The notes below the pieces were generated by a model. It was not told the DNA's origin. It was given only the letters and a program-made list of their open reading frames with translations, and did not search any database. A stretch of 12,871 nucleotides of DNA from Candidatus Methanophagales archaeon (GTDB lineage Archaea; Halobacteriota; Syntropharchaeia; Alkanophagales; Methanospirareceae). Shown piece after piece: positions 5,435-12,871 of the stretch; position 1 is the stretch's first letter; every line of letters starts with the position of its first letter. The stretch covers positions 1 through 12,871 of the forward strand of contig PIXU01000032.1 of assembly GCA_003601795.1 (NCBI GenBank), in the 5' to 3' direction. The position numbers were made by a program, and so were the translations under genes.

Positions 5435-6508
5435 TTATATAATTACTCCTGTAACCACAGCAAGCCTTTCTGCTGCTTCATAGGTAAGTCCGGAATCGCC
5501 TAGTATTGTGTATCTGCTGGGATTTATCTTGTGGGCTAAGGTTAGTGCTTCTACTATATGCTCCTCCTTTATGCCCAAATCCTTTGCCGTTGTGGGGGCA
5601 CCTATCTCTTTCAGCACTTCTCGGACTCGCTGCCAGTTCTCTCCATGTAGGTGTGTCATCATTATGGTTCCAACACCACATTGCTCGCCGTGTAACGCAG
5701 GTTTTTCCGCTATCATGTCCAAAGCATGACTGAACTTGTGTTCAGAACCAGAAGCAGGAGTCGAGGAACCCGCAATGCTTATTGCAACACCGCTGGATAC
5801 TAACGCTTTTACCACTATCCATGCGGATTGTTCATCTTTTTGCTTTATTTCCGTGACGTTCTCCATTATCATATTCGCAGTCATCTCGGAAAGAGCAGCC
5901 GCATAACTGCTGAACTCCGCGTTTCGTAACCTCTGTGCAAGCCGCCAATCGCGTATCGCGGTGTAGTTAGCAAGAAGGTCGCCGCAGCCTGCCGCGGTAA
6001 ACCTATAAGGTGCTGAAGATATTATCTTTGTGTCCGCAACAACCGCGAGAGGTGCATGCGCCTGTATAGAAACCGTGTTGCCTTTGTCTTTATCCTTCAT
6101 TGATGCCCTTGGAGACACTATCCCATCGTGAGAGGCGATGGTGGGTACCGAAATAAAAGGAATGCCGAGTTCAAAAGAGGCTATCTTCGCCGTATCAATG
6201 ACGCTCCCGCCACCCACACCGAGTATGAACTTCGCTTTTTTCGCGCTCGATACGTTCTTCACGTGCTCCAGGCTTTCTACACTTATAGACGGCACTTCCT
6301 CTAAGTTGACTTCGTATCCTGCTTCTCTCATGATTTCAAGCACCCTTTCTCCTGCTATCTTTTTTGTATGGTGCATCCCGGTAACGATAACAGCCTCTTT
6401 TCCCATTCCCAGGTGCTTGCACACCCTGCTGATTTCCTCTAAGACGCCGTGACCAATTAAAACGTCTCTCGGCAATTGCATCCATTTCACTTTTTCAAAT
6501 GTTCCCAT
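5435..6508 (-). CDS. egsA: sn-Glycerol-1-phosphate dehydrogenase
   Basis: This cytosolic enzyme reduces dihydroxyacetone phosphate to sn-glycerol 1-phosphate with NAD(P)H, the step that sets the archaeal stereochemistry of membrane lipids. The 357-residue length is normal. Visible features are the nucleotide-binding GVGGGSVIDTAK (97-108), PTIASHDGIVSPRAS (122-136), and the expected zinc ligands D177 (in AAGCGDLLANY), H257 (SEHKFSHALD) and H273 (ALHGEQCGVG). A GGAG (complement of 6516-6519) lies 7 bases before the ATG. A TATA-like CTTAAATATA (complement of 6529-6538) also lies close upstream. The gene is followed by a hairpin cluster, so it is probably monocistronic. Confidence 0.97.
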   Translation of the reverse strand: MGTFEKVKWMQLPRDVLIGHGVLEEISRVCKHLGMGKEAVIVTGMHHTKKIAGERVLEIMREAGYEVNLEEVPSISVESLEHVKNVSSAKKAKFILGVGGGSVIDTAKIASFELGIPFISVPTIASHDGIVSPRASMKDKDKGNTVSIQAHAPLAVVADTKIISSAPYRFTAAGCGDLLANYTAIRDWRLAQRLRNAEFSSYAAALSEMTANMIMENVTEIKQKDEQSAWIVVKALVSSGVAISIAGSSTPASGSEHKFSHALDMIAEKPALHGEQCGVGTIMMTHLHGENWQRVREVLKEIGAPTTAKDLGIKEEHIVEALTLAHKINPSRYTILGDSGLTYEAAERLAVVTGVII

Positions 6509-6528
6509 TATTTGGCTCCACGATAGCT

Positions 6529-6538
6529 ATATTTAAGT
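6529..6538 (-). promoter_or_regulatory. egsA: Candidate TATA promoter of egsA
   Basis: The complement reads CTTAAATATA, about 25 bases before the start codon. This spacing suits a leaderless start, although a GGAG is also present at 6516-6519, so the real transcript start may be slightly further upstream. Confidence 0.35.
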
Positions 6539-6609
6539 ATAAGCGACAAATAAATCTTTTCTTTTATTTTGCGTTTTCAGTTTTCCATTTGCATTTTGCA
6601 ATTATATGA

Positions 6610-7440
6610 TTACTCCTCCACCACCTTCAACATCCCGACCTCGGGCTCATAACATCTCCCCTCAACAATAAGCTCGTCAATTACTTCTTCTATCCATTCT
6701 TCCATCAATCCTCTCTTCTTCAGCTCCTCCGTCAACTTTATACGTTCCACACTGCTCTTTCCCGATTCATCTAAAACCTCTAAAACCATCTCATTTGTCG
6801 TTTTGCTGTAATGCTGCCACACGCCCTTTACAGCGTTTATTGCCCTGTTCTCCCAAAAATCTAATTTATCATTATCAATCGCATAGTGTTCCATCGCTTG
6901 CTTCGCTTGCTTCGCTTGCTTCCACGTACTCTCAGAAAACTCTTTTCCCTGTTTCTCTGGTAACGCTTTTCGAAGCACTTCTATTCGCTCCATTGTCCTC
7001 CTCCCTGTATTTAATATCCAGTTACTTCTCACGTTTTCATCTACCACTCCTGCTTCTTCAACCAATGCTAGAACACTTTTACCTCTACCTTTATTTTTCC
7101 CTGCATGTGCATGTGCATGCGCATGCAGACGTGGACGCAGATAAGCGACAAAAGCCAGGTATTCTTTTGGTTTCAAATTGAGAAGAGCTTTATCGGTGTA
7201 AATGCCGAAAGTAGCCGTAGGGTCGCTTATTTTTATTTTCGTTATATTCCCTCTCTTTTCTACTTTTTTTATCTCACCAACCCCAAAGAGCCTATTACAC
7301 CTTGCGCACGTGGGAGTAACAAGGTGGGTCTCTCCGTGCTCTTCTACGAAGCAGTCACTTTTCAATAACTCATCAAAAAATATCCTGCAGGTGGGAGCAG
7401 GAGCGGGCGTTAGTTTTTGTCTTTGTATTTGTTCTTGCAT
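6610..7440 (-). CDS. RPA-associated protein (COG3390-like, OB fold plus winged helix)
   Basis: This 276-residue protein resembles the archaeal proteins encoded with replication protein A subunits (COG3390). The OB-fold part has VTPTCARCNRLFGVGEIKKV (41-60) and KIKISDPTATFGIYTDKA (68-85), equivalent to the family's TPTGAKVNR...VSDPTGTF motifs; two cysteines (C45, C48) replace residues usually Gly and Val. A winged-helix-like C-terminus (about 218-274) ends EGRCYEPEVGMLKV. The protein probably supports RPA at single-stranded DNA. Two low-complexity stretches stand out: HAHAHAHA (106-113) and three KQA units (174-182), each encoded by an in-frame microrepeat. No RPA gene is adjacent; its neighbour upstream is the MEMO gene, 80 bases away. 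Confidence 0.8.
   Translation of the reverse strand: MQEQIQRQKLTPAPAPTCRIFFDELLKSDCFVEEHGETHLVTPTCARCNRLFGVGEIKKVEKRGNITKIKISDPTATFGIYTDKALLNLKPKEYLAFVAYLRPRLHAHAHAHAGKNKGRGKSVLALVEEAGVVDENVRSNWILNTGRRTMERIEVLRKALPEKQGKEFSESTWKQAKQAKQAMEHYAIDNDKLDFWENRAINAVKGVWQHYSKTTNEMVLEVLDESGKSSVERIKLTEELKKRGLMEEWIEEVIDELIVEGRCYEPEVGMLKVVEE
6895..6921. repeat. Three exact copies of a 9-bp repeat within the RPA-associated gene
   Basis: CGCTTGCTT stands three times in tandem and codes for KQA units on the minus strand. Unit length is a multiple of three, so copy number changes would keep the frame. Confidence 0.9.
7102..7125. repeat. Four copies of a 6-bp repeat within the RPA-associated gene
   Basis: TGCATG is repeated four times (the last copy CGCATG) and codes for four His-Ala pairs on the minus strand, between the OB fold and the rest of the protein. 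Confidence 0.9.
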
Positions 7441-7520
7441 GAGATTGAGATTTGAATTTGATTTAATTAAAAAGAAAATAATAAAGTTCGTCCCGTTATG
7501 GAAGTGGCTGTTAGAGTAGA

Positions 7521-8324
7521 TTAAAAAATTATGATGCCTCCATATCCAACGACACTGGACATATCACCAGTGATATCGCCACTCGTTGCGTATTTTACCA
7601 ATTCCCCTTGCGTTGCACCGAGTTTTTTCGCTGCATGCATCATCGCCGCTATCGGACCAACGCCACATGCCGACGAGTTTCGCTCATATATTCTACTATA
7701 AAATTTGGCAACATCCAATTCTTTTATCGCCTCGATTACGTATTTGTCCTTATCTCTTGCTATTTCATCGGGTTCATAATGCGTGAAATCCGAAGATGCA
7801 ATTACAACTACTTTTTTATCAAATTTGGCAATCGTGTCAGCCATGTCTTCCCCTACCTCTCTTGCCGTTTCCTCATCGCTTAAACCCATACAGATGGGCA
7901 CGAGCTGAAAAGGTTTATCGCCGCGGAGGAATTGAAGAAAAGGAAGCTGAACCTCTATGGAATGCTCATATCCATGCGCGGTCTCATCCATGTCAATAAT
8001 CCGTTTTGGCAGCGCATCCACGAATGCTCTGTCCACTTCCACTTCGCCTAAGGGCGTCGCCCATGTATCAGCCGAAACTGCGACAAGCGAACCTATGCCC
8101 TGATGATTGGGACCCAGGATGACGAATGTATCTGCCATTGGAAGTCTGGCATAGACGTTTGCTGCTACGCCGCCTGAATACATATACCCTGCATGAGGAA
8201 CCACAGCTCCAAGAACGTTTCCTTTTTCTTCTCTCGTTACACCAGAAAAGCAATCCTGCAGCTGGATTTCCAAACTCGTTCTTTCTCCTTCATAAAAAGC
8301 ACCTGCAACTGCCGCTCTTCTCAT
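7521..8324 (-). CDS. MEMO1 family protein (AmmeMemoRadiSam system protein B)
   Basis: This 267-residue protein belongs to the MEMO1 family (COG1355), related in fold to extradiol dioxygenases. It begins RRAAVAGAFYEGE like archaeal homologues. The residues matching the metal-site His, His and Cys of human MEMO1 are present: H44 (VVPHAGYMYSGG), H74 (LGPNHQG) and C220 (SSACGVGPIAAM). Also visible are YEHSIEVQLPFLQ and IASSDFTHYEP. The molecular role in archaea is unsettled; AMMECR1 and radical SAM partners are not in this window. The ATG at 8322-8324 is preferred over a GTG two codons earlier. It lies 21 bases after uS2, reproducing the common archaeal rpsB-memo order, so the two are very likely co-transcribed. 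Confidence 0.92.
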   Translation of the reverse strand: MRRAAVAGAFYEGERTSLEIQLQDCFSGVTREEKGNVLGAVVPHAGYMYSGGVAANVYARLPMADTFVILGPNHQGIGSLVAVSADTWATPLGEVEVDRAFVDALPKRIIDMDETAHGYEHSIEVQLPFLQFLRGDKPFQLVPICMGLSDEETAREVGEDMADTIAKFDKKVVVIASSDFTHYEPDEIARDKDKYVIEAIKELDVAKFYSRIYERNSSACGVGPIAAMMHAAKKLGATQGELVKYATSGDITGDMSSVVGYGGIIIF

Positions 8325-8345
8325 TGTCACTCTTATTTTATTATA

Positions 8346-9002
8346 TTATATCTCGGATTCAAAAGCATCCACATCGTAATTGAACGTAAATTCCTCTTTA
8401 CTACCTTCTCTACGATGCCTTTCTCGTAACAGCTCGCGTGCAAGCAGCCAATAGATAGTGGCAAGCGCTTTTCTTCCATGGTTATTCGTAGGAATAACAA
8501 GATCTACGTTTGCCGTGGAATTGTTTGTATCACAAAGAGCCACCAGCGGTATGCCGGTACTCACACCTTCCTGCAACGCCTGCGCATCGGTCATTGGGTC
8601 GGTCAAGACCAATACAGAAGGTTCTATGAAGTATTCGGATCCGGGATTCGTTAAAGTTCCGGGGATAAATCTCCCCGCTATTGCCTTCGCTCCCGTCACC
8701 TCGGCGAACATACTCACGGGATGGTGGCCATACTCCCTTGCGGATACAACCACGATGGAGGAAGGCTCGAAATTTGCTAAAAACCTCGCTGCTATTTTCA
8801 GCCTTGCATCCATAAGTTCTACATCTAGCAAATACAGCCCATCTGGTCTTGTCTGGTAAATGAACCGCATCATATCGCCTGTTTTTTGCTGCGTTCCTAT
8901 GTGAACCCCGCTTGCTAAGTAATCAGGACCGGGAATTAACATAGCCTGCTCTTCCTTCCTTACACTTTCCTCTTCAGTTCCCTTTTCCCTCTCTTGCGCC
9001 AT
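8346..9002 (-). CDS. rpsB: Small-subunit ribosomal protein uS2 (archaeal type)
   Basis: This 218-residue protein is part of the archaeal small ribosomal subunit. Family motifs include YLASGVHIGTQQKT, FIYQTRPDGLYLLDV, REYGHHPVSMFAEVTGAK, GRFIPGTLTNP, LTDPMTDAQALQEG and the conserved PLVALCDTNN followed by IPTNNHGRKALATIYWLLAR. The first 20 residues are a charged, Glu-rich extension; a second ATG at residue 21 (MLIPGPDYLASGVHIG) could be the actual start, and both have purine-rich sequence upstream. In many archaea uS2 follows RpoN, RpoK and enolase genes. Here the gene starts its own unit, with a dispersed repeat and the divergent ligA gene upstream. Confidence 0.96.
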   Translation of the reverse strand: MAQEREKGTEEESVRKEEQAMLIPGPDYLASGVHIGTQQKTGDMMRFIYQTRPDGLYLLDVELMDARLKIAARFLANFEPSSIVVVSAREYGHHPVSMFAEVTGAKAIAGRFIPGTLTNPGSEYFIEPSVLVLTDPMTDAQALQEGVSTGIPLVALCDTNNSTANVDLVIPTNNHGRKALATIYWLLARELLRERHRREGSKEEFTFNYDVDAFESEI

Positions 9003-9017
9003 ATTTTTCTGCCTTCT

Positions 9018-9048
9018 CTATTTTTATATTGTATACCTATAAAGATTG
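9018..9048 (-). promoter_or_regulatory. rpsB: Candidate promoter region of rpsB
   Basis: On the complement, CTTTATAGGT (about 9038-9047) would give a transcript start near 9015 and a short leader with AAGG before the ATG at 9002. A second A/T-rich box lies nearer the gene (9018-9033). A TATA-like TTAAATAGAAG at 9058-9069 inside the repeat is a third, more distant candidate. Confidence 0.3.
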
Positions 9049-9053
9049 TATAT

Positions 9054-9117
9054 CTTCCTTCTATTTAAGACACGGATTATCTGCGTTAGTTAATCTGTGC
9101 CTATAATTTATTTTCTT
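9054..9117. repeat. Compact copy of the dispersed 10-bp-unit repeat
   Basis: Left edge 9054-9078 matches 4503-4527 with one difference; right edge 9091-9117 matches 4727-4753 with three. The middle is reduced to TATCTGCGTTAG, and the two arms GACACGGATTA and TAATCTGTGCC can pair with each other. It looks like the large element with its core deleted, or the ancestral form without a core. It occupies the divergent gap between uS2 and LigA. Confidence 0.7.
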
Positions 9118-9160
9118 GTATAGGTATTTTTTATCTGGTTCATTGTATATACATCTAAAT

Positions 9161-11227
9161 ATGGTAGGTGACGAGGGAAAAGAAGCAGTAAAGCAATATA
9201 TAGCGGATTTGAGGAAGAAGATACATTATCACAATTACCGATATTATGTGCTGAACGAGCCAGAGATATCGGATGCCGAATATGATAGGCTTTTTAAGGA
9301 GTTAGAGAAGCTCGAAAGCAAATATCCCGAATTAGTGACGCCCGATTCACCAACGCAAAGAGTGGGAGCGAAACCGCTGGAGGCGTTCGGCACGTATAAG
9401 CACAGCATCCCTCTGCTGAGTTTGAATAGTGTTTACGAGGAGGAAGAGGTAAGGGATTTTGATGAACGAGTGAGGAAGTTTTTCAGAGAAGCGGGAGACG
9501 TGGCAGCGATAGAATACGTGGTGGAGCCGAAGATAGACGGGCTGGCGATGGAACTTATATACAAAAACGGTGTTCTTTCCGTCGGAAGCACCCGGGGGGA
9601 CGGAGAAACAGGAGAGGAAATTACACAAAATCTGAGAACGATAAAGACAATACCGCTGCGCATTTTTTCTGATGCTGCTTCTGCTTCCGGTGTTCCCTTA
9701 CCCCTGCTAGAAGTAAGAGGGGAAGTTTTCATCCCGGTGAGAAAATTCAAAGACCTGAATACGGCGTTGGGAGAAAAGGGGGAAAAGATGTTTGCAAACC
9801 CGCGAAATGCGGCTGCTGGTTCGGTAAGACAACTTGACCCGCGAGTTACCGCTTCCCGACCCCTTGATTTCTTTGCATACGGCGTCGGCAGAGCAGAAGG
9901 GAAGGAGTTCTCAACGCAGTGGGAAGTGCTGGCGTATTTACGAAGAATAGGGTTTAAGATAAGCCCTTTAATACGGCGATTTGATACTATCCAGGACGTC
10001 ATTAGGTACCACGAAGAAGTGAAGGAGAAGAGAGATGAACTGGATTATGAGATTGACGGGATAGTGGTGAAGGTAAACAGCATAAAGCAGCAAGAACGCC
10101 TGGGTGCGATTTCGAGGAGCCCACGATGGGCAATTGCATACAAATTTCCTGCGCGCGAAGAGTTCACGCGTGTGGAAGATATAGTTGTGCAGGTGGGGCG
10201 AACAGGGGCATTAACTCCTGTTGCGGTATTAGAGCCCGTGCCAATAGGGGGAGCGACAATACACAGGGCGACACTGCACAACGAAGACGAGTTGAGGAGG
10301 AAGGATGTGCGGATTGGCGATACGGTAGTGGTGAAAAGGGCAGGGGACGTCATACCCGAGGTTGTAAGTGTGATAAAGTCGAAACGCACGGGAACGGAGA
10401 AAGAATTCAAGATGCCCGATAGATGTCCTGTGTGCGGTGCGGAAGTGATAAAAGAGGGCCCGATCAGGCGGTGCATTGGGGTTTCGTGCGAAGCGCAGTT
10501 AAAAGAACGGATAAAACATTTCGCTTCGCTTCGCGCGCTCGACATAGAAGGACTGGGAGAGAAGGTAATAGAACAGTTAGTAGATAGAAAAATGGTTTCT
10601 GATGCAGCGGATTTGTTCTTCTTAACGAAAAGCGACCTTTTGAGGCTGGACCGGATGGGCGGCAAATCGGCACAGAATATATTGGATGCTCTTGAAAAGA
10701 GCAAGAAGACTACGCTTTCCCGGCTCATTCATGCCCTGGGAATAAGACACGTGGGAGACCATACGGCATCTTTGCTCGCAGATAAATTCAGGGATTTGGA
10801 ATCATTACGGAATGCGAGTTATGATGATTTGGTGAGCATACCGGAGATAGGGCCGGAGGTAGCGAGAAGCATTCTGCTGTTCTTCGAGCAGGAGAGCACG
10901 AAGGAATTGTTAGCGAAGTTGGAAAGGGCAGGGGTGAGCTATGAAAAGAAAGAGGCAGGCGCAGGGTTGTTGGTGGCAGAGGCAGAAAGGAAGCCTCTGG
11001 AAGGAAAGACATTCGTTTTTACCGGGCGAATATCTATGCCGCGAGAGGAAGCAAAGGATATAGTGGAGCGACTTGGCGGAAAAGTAGCATCGAGCGTGTC
11101 GAAACGCACGGATTACGTGGTGACAGGCGAAGAAGCGGGTTCTAAGTTGGATACGGCAGTACGGCTGGGTGTGAAGATAATAGATGAGAGAGGGTTTATG
11201 AGATTGATAAAAAAGCGAAAGCTTTAA
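9161..11227 (+). CDS. ligA: NAD-dependent DNA ligase LigA
   Basis: LigA seals nicks in duplex DNA using NAD+. The 688-residue protein is full length and complete. It has the Ia domain with YYVLNEPEISDAEYDRL (28-44), the adenylation motif VEPKIDGLAMEL with nucleophile K124, and STRGDGETGEEITQN (143-157). RGEVFIP and FANPRNAAAGSVRQLDPR follow, then an OB fold, a zinc finger with C422, C425, C438 and C443, helix-hairpin-helix repeats (about 450-590) and a C-terminal BRCT domain (about 611-688). I chose the ATG at 9161; 15 upstream codons in frame do not look like the family and no ribosome-binding site precedes either. Most archaea use ATP-dependent ligases, so this is a likely acquisition from bacteria, also known in haloarchaea. 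Confidence 0.97.
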   Translation: MVGDEGKEAVKQYIADLRKKIHYHNYRYYVLNEPEISDAEYDRLFKELEKLESKYPELVTPDSPTQRVGAKPLEAFGTYKHSIPLLSLNSVYEEEEVRDFDERVRKFFREAGDVAAIEYVVEPKIDGLAMELIYKNGVLSVGSTRGDGETGEEITQNLRTIKTIPLRIFSDAASASGVPLPLLEVRGEVFIPVRKFKDLNTALGEKGEKMFANPRNAAAGSVRQLDPRVTASRPLDFFAYGVGRAEGKEFSTQWEVLAYLRRIGFKISPLIRRFDTIQDVIRYHEEVKEKRDELDYEIDGIVVKVNSIKQQERLGAISRSPRWAIAYKFPAREEFTRVEDIVVQVGRTGALTPVAVLEPVPIGGATIHRATLHNEDELRRKDVRIGDTVVVKRAGDVIPEVVSVIKSKRTGTEKEFKMPDRCPVCGAEVIKEGPIRRCIGVSCEAQLKERIKHFASLRALDIEGLGEKVIEQLVDRKMVSDAADLFFLTKSDLLRLDRMGGKSAQNILDALEKSKKTTLSRLIHALGIRHVGDHTASLLADKFRDLESLRNASYDDLVSIPEIGPEVARSILLFFEQESTKELLAKLERAGVSYEKKEAGAGLLVAEAERKPLEGKTFVFTGRISMPREEAKDIVERLGGKVASSVSKRTDYVVTGEEAGSKLDTAVRLGVKIIDERGFMRLIKKRKL

Positions 11228-11273
11228 AAAACCAAAATCTTTTACCTTTCTATTTATTAAACAAACGAGAACT

Positions 11274-11927
11274 ATGCTCCCCCTCTATGTTGACCTCTCT
11301 GGTAAAAGAATCGCTGTATTTGGTGGAGGTGCGATCGCAGAGAGGAAACTACGGCAGATATTGGAAACGAACGTAGAAAGCGGGGAGATAAATGTAGAAG
11401 TTTACAGCCGGGATTTCACGCATTGGATAGAAGAGACGCGGGAAAAGGGCGAAATACAGTGTTTCAGGTGTAATTTGTGGACTCAGAATCTGGAAGACCT
11501 TGTAAAAGGGGCTTTTTTAATCCTCGTGTGTACCGATGATGAAACGCTGAACACGCGTATTTTAAAAGCAGCGGCGAAGTTTGACGTCCTCGTTAATTAT
11601 AGAGATAAAGGCGATGCTTTTATGTCTTCCGTTGTAAACAAGGGCGGATTCCTGATTTCCGTCTCTACACGTGGGAAAGGACCGGCAATGGCAAGATATA
11701 TGAAAGGGCAGATTATGTCACTTATAGAAGATAAGGAGAAAAAGATGCTGCTGATTCAGTCTAACCTCAGGAGATATTTAAAAGAAGAGATGGATTTAGA
11801 AGAATCCAAAAGAAGAATGATTTTGAACCGGGTTTTGAACAATACAGAATGCTGGGCTGCTCTTGATGCTCCAGTCGAAGTTGCAGAAACGCATATATTA
11901 AAAATTGTGGAGGATAAATACACATAA
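11274..11927 (+). CDS. Precorrin-2 dehydrogenase / siroheme synthase N-domain-like protein
   Basis: This 217-residue protein matches the NAD-binding half of siroheme synthase, which oxidises precorrin-2 to sirohydrochlorin, the branch point to siroheme, F430, cobalamin and the alternative heme route. It starts MLPLYVDLSGKRIAVFGGGA with the nucleotide-binding GGGAIAERK (17-25) and has ILVCTDDETLN and VNYRDKGDAFMSSVVNKGG. The later SVSTRGKGPAMARYMKGQI corresponds to the family's STGGKSPALA motif. Length fits the stand-alone archaeal form. Whether it also inserts metal cannot be read from the sequence. It lies 46 bases after ligA and 18 before hemA, and the pairing with hemA supports the assignment. 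Confidence 0.9.
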   Translation: MLPLYVDLSGKRIAVFGGGAIAERKLRQILETNVESGEINVEVYSRDFTHWIEETREKGEIQCFRCNLWTQNLEDLVKGAFLILVCTDDETLNTRILKAAAKFDVLVNYRDKGDAFMSSVVNKGGFLISVSTRGKGPAMARYMKGQIMSLIEDKEKKMLLIQSNLRRYLKEEMDLEESKRRMILNRVLNNTECWAALDAPVEVAETHILKIVEDKYT

Positions 11928-11945
11928 TAAAAAATAACCCTAAAA

Positions 11946-12871
11946 ATGCATAAAATCGGCTCTTTATGGTTTTCGCATAAAAAATGCAGTGTAGATGAAC
12001 TTGAAGAGATGGCGGAGAGGTTGAATCCGAGCATATTTGCCGATGATCCGCGTGTGTGCGGCTATGTGGTTATAAAAACGTGTAACCGTGTAGAGGCATA
12101 CATCAGCTCGGAAAAACCAAGGACCGTGTTAGAAGAAGTCGTTAACCGGTTGAAATTGAAAAAGAGCGGGATTTTCGTGGGTAAGGATGCCTTAGAGCAT
12201 CTTATGCGCGTTGCTTGTGGGCTCGAAGCGATGATAGTAGGCGAAGACCAGATTCTGGGTCAGATAAAGAAGTGCTATCTGGAAAGTAAGCTCGAAGGCA
12301 CGATGGACCGTCTTCTGGACATGGCATTTGACAGGGCGATAAAAACGGCGAAGCGAGCGAGGAACGAAACGAGAATAAACGAAGGCTCGGTTTCTATCGG
12401 GTCAGCGGCGGTTGAACTTGCAGAATACGTAACCTGGGGACTGGACGGAAAAAGCATACTTGTAATTGGTGCAGGGGAAATGGGAACGCTGGTAGCACGG
12501 GCCATTTCAGAAAAAAAATTGAAAGCCATGTTTATTGCGAATCGAACATACGAAAGAGCAAAGCGTCTTGCAGCAGAGGTTGGCGGTAAGGTGGCAAAGC
12601 TGGATGAGAGTGAGCGGTGTCTCTCTGTTTGCGACGTCGCCATAAGCACAACCTCTGCACCGCATTATGTTCTGGATTATGATTTGATGAAACGCGTAAT
12701 GGCACATCGTAGAAATGATAACGACCTACTCATTATAGACATTGCCAATCCAAAGGACGTGGAGGAGAGAGTTGGCGAGATAGAGGGGGTGGAATTGTAT
12801 AACCTGGACAGTTTATACGAGATAAGTGAGGAGAACCTGAAGAAGCGGCTTTCTGAGGTATGTAAAGTAGA
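11946..12871 (+). CDS. hemA: Glutamyl-tRNA reductase HemA (3' end beyond the window)
   Basis: HemA reduces glutamyl-tRNA to glutamate-1-semialdehyde, the first committed step of C5-route tetrapyrrole synthesis. The window holds 308 codons with no stop. Visible are the catalytic Cys in VVIKTCNRVEAY (C46), the conserved ACGLEAMIVGEDQILGQIK, RARNETRINEGSVSIGSAAV, the NADPH-binding SILVIGAGEMGTLVA and IANRTYERAKRLA. IIDIANPKDVEERV and NLDSLYEISEENL lead into the C-terminal dimerisation domain, which is cut off. The ATG lies 18 bases after the precorrin-2 dehydrogenase stop in one probable transcript; no clear ribosome-binding site is seen. Confidence 0.96.
   Translation, partial: MHKIGSLWFSHKKCSVDELEEMAERLNPSIFADDPRVCGYVVIKTCNRVEAYISSEKPRTVLEEVVNRLKLKKSGIFVGKDALEHLMRVACGLEAMIVGEDQILGQIKKCYLESKLEGTMDRLLDMAFDRAIKTAKRARNETRINEGSVSIGSAAVELAEYVTWGLDGKSILVIGAGEMGTLVARAISEKKLKAMFIANRTYERAKRLAAEVGGKVAKLDESERCLSVCDVAISTTSAPHYVLDYDLMKRVMAHRRNDNDLLIIDIANPKDVEERVGEIEGVELYNLDSLYEISEENLKKRLSEVCKV

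Noticed and set aside
6540..6609. Possible repeat or small RNA in the A/T-rich gap between egsA and the RPA-associated gene
   Set aside because: Only loose TTTGCATTTTGCA-like similarity is visible, with no stem, box motif or second copy in the window.
7441..7520. Separate gene between MEMO and the RPA-associated gene
   Set aside because: The 80 bases are A/T-rich and contain no convincing frame; they may hold a promoter but no clear box could be chosen.
9116..9160. 15-codon upstream extension of ligA
   Set aside because: The residues do not resemble LigA, begin in the repeat edge, and the ATG at 9161 gives the normal N-terminus.
10045..10728. 227-codon antisense frame inside ligA, and a similar one at 9433-10002
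   Set aside because: Low-complexity Ser/Thr-rich translations opposite conserved LigA domains; no start signals.
12275..12649. Antisense frame inside hemA
   Set aside because: It lies opposite conserved HemA motifs and shows no independent evidence of coding.

Overview
The window is a piece of an archaeal chromosome. Archaeal markers are sn-glycerol-1-phosphate dehydrogenase (archaeal lipid backbone), ribosomal proteins eL15, eL37 and archaeal-type uS2, an archaeal LSm protein, initiation factor aIF2 beta, an RPA-associated protein, UPF0179, and TATA-box/SD signals. A protein resembling methanogenesis marker 12 / DUF1464 and a tetrapyrrole gene pair point to a methanogen-related euryarchaeal (Halobacteriota-type) lineage. 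The dispersed repeats and a full bacterial-type NAD-dependent DNA ligase would suit an uncultured ANME-1-like genome, but that assignment is inference.

Layout from left to right. Bases 1-119 hold the 3' end of an unidentified plus-strand gene. Bases 120-342 are a non-coding gap between convergent transcripts, rich in inverted repeats. An intronless tRNA-Trp(CCA), the DUF763 gene and eL15 follow on the minus strand. A divergent promoter region separates these from a compact plus-strand translation cluster: LSm, eL37 (overlapping start), tRNA-Ser(UGA) and aIF2 beta. From 3496 to 9002 everything reads on the minus strand: uS2, MEMO1-family protein, RPA-associated protein, G1P dehydrogenase, UPF0179 and the DUF1464/marker-12 protein. 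The right third reads on the plus strand: NAD-dependent DNA ligase LigA, precorrin-2 dehydrogenase-like protein, and glutamyl-tRNA reductase HemA, which runs off the window.

Functionally the window is mostly housekeeping: translation (uS2, eL15, eL37, aIF2 beta, two tRNAs), RNA handling (LSm), single-strand DNA/replication support (RPA-associated protein, LigA), lipid synthesis (G1P dehydrogenase) and the entry into tetrapyrrole synthesis (HemA plus siroheme/precorrin-2 dehydrogenase).

The least ordinary content is between the genes. A dispersed repeat family built on a 10-bp unit occurs near 3471-3513, 4503-4753 and 9054-9117. Its left end carries a TATA-like sequence just upstream of two minus-strand genes, and its right end contains the stop codon of two minus-strand genes at the same position. 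The largest copy carries a two-hairpin core between inverted arms, like a small non-autonomous element. The copy at 9054-9117 lies exactly where the bacterial-type ligase gene begins.
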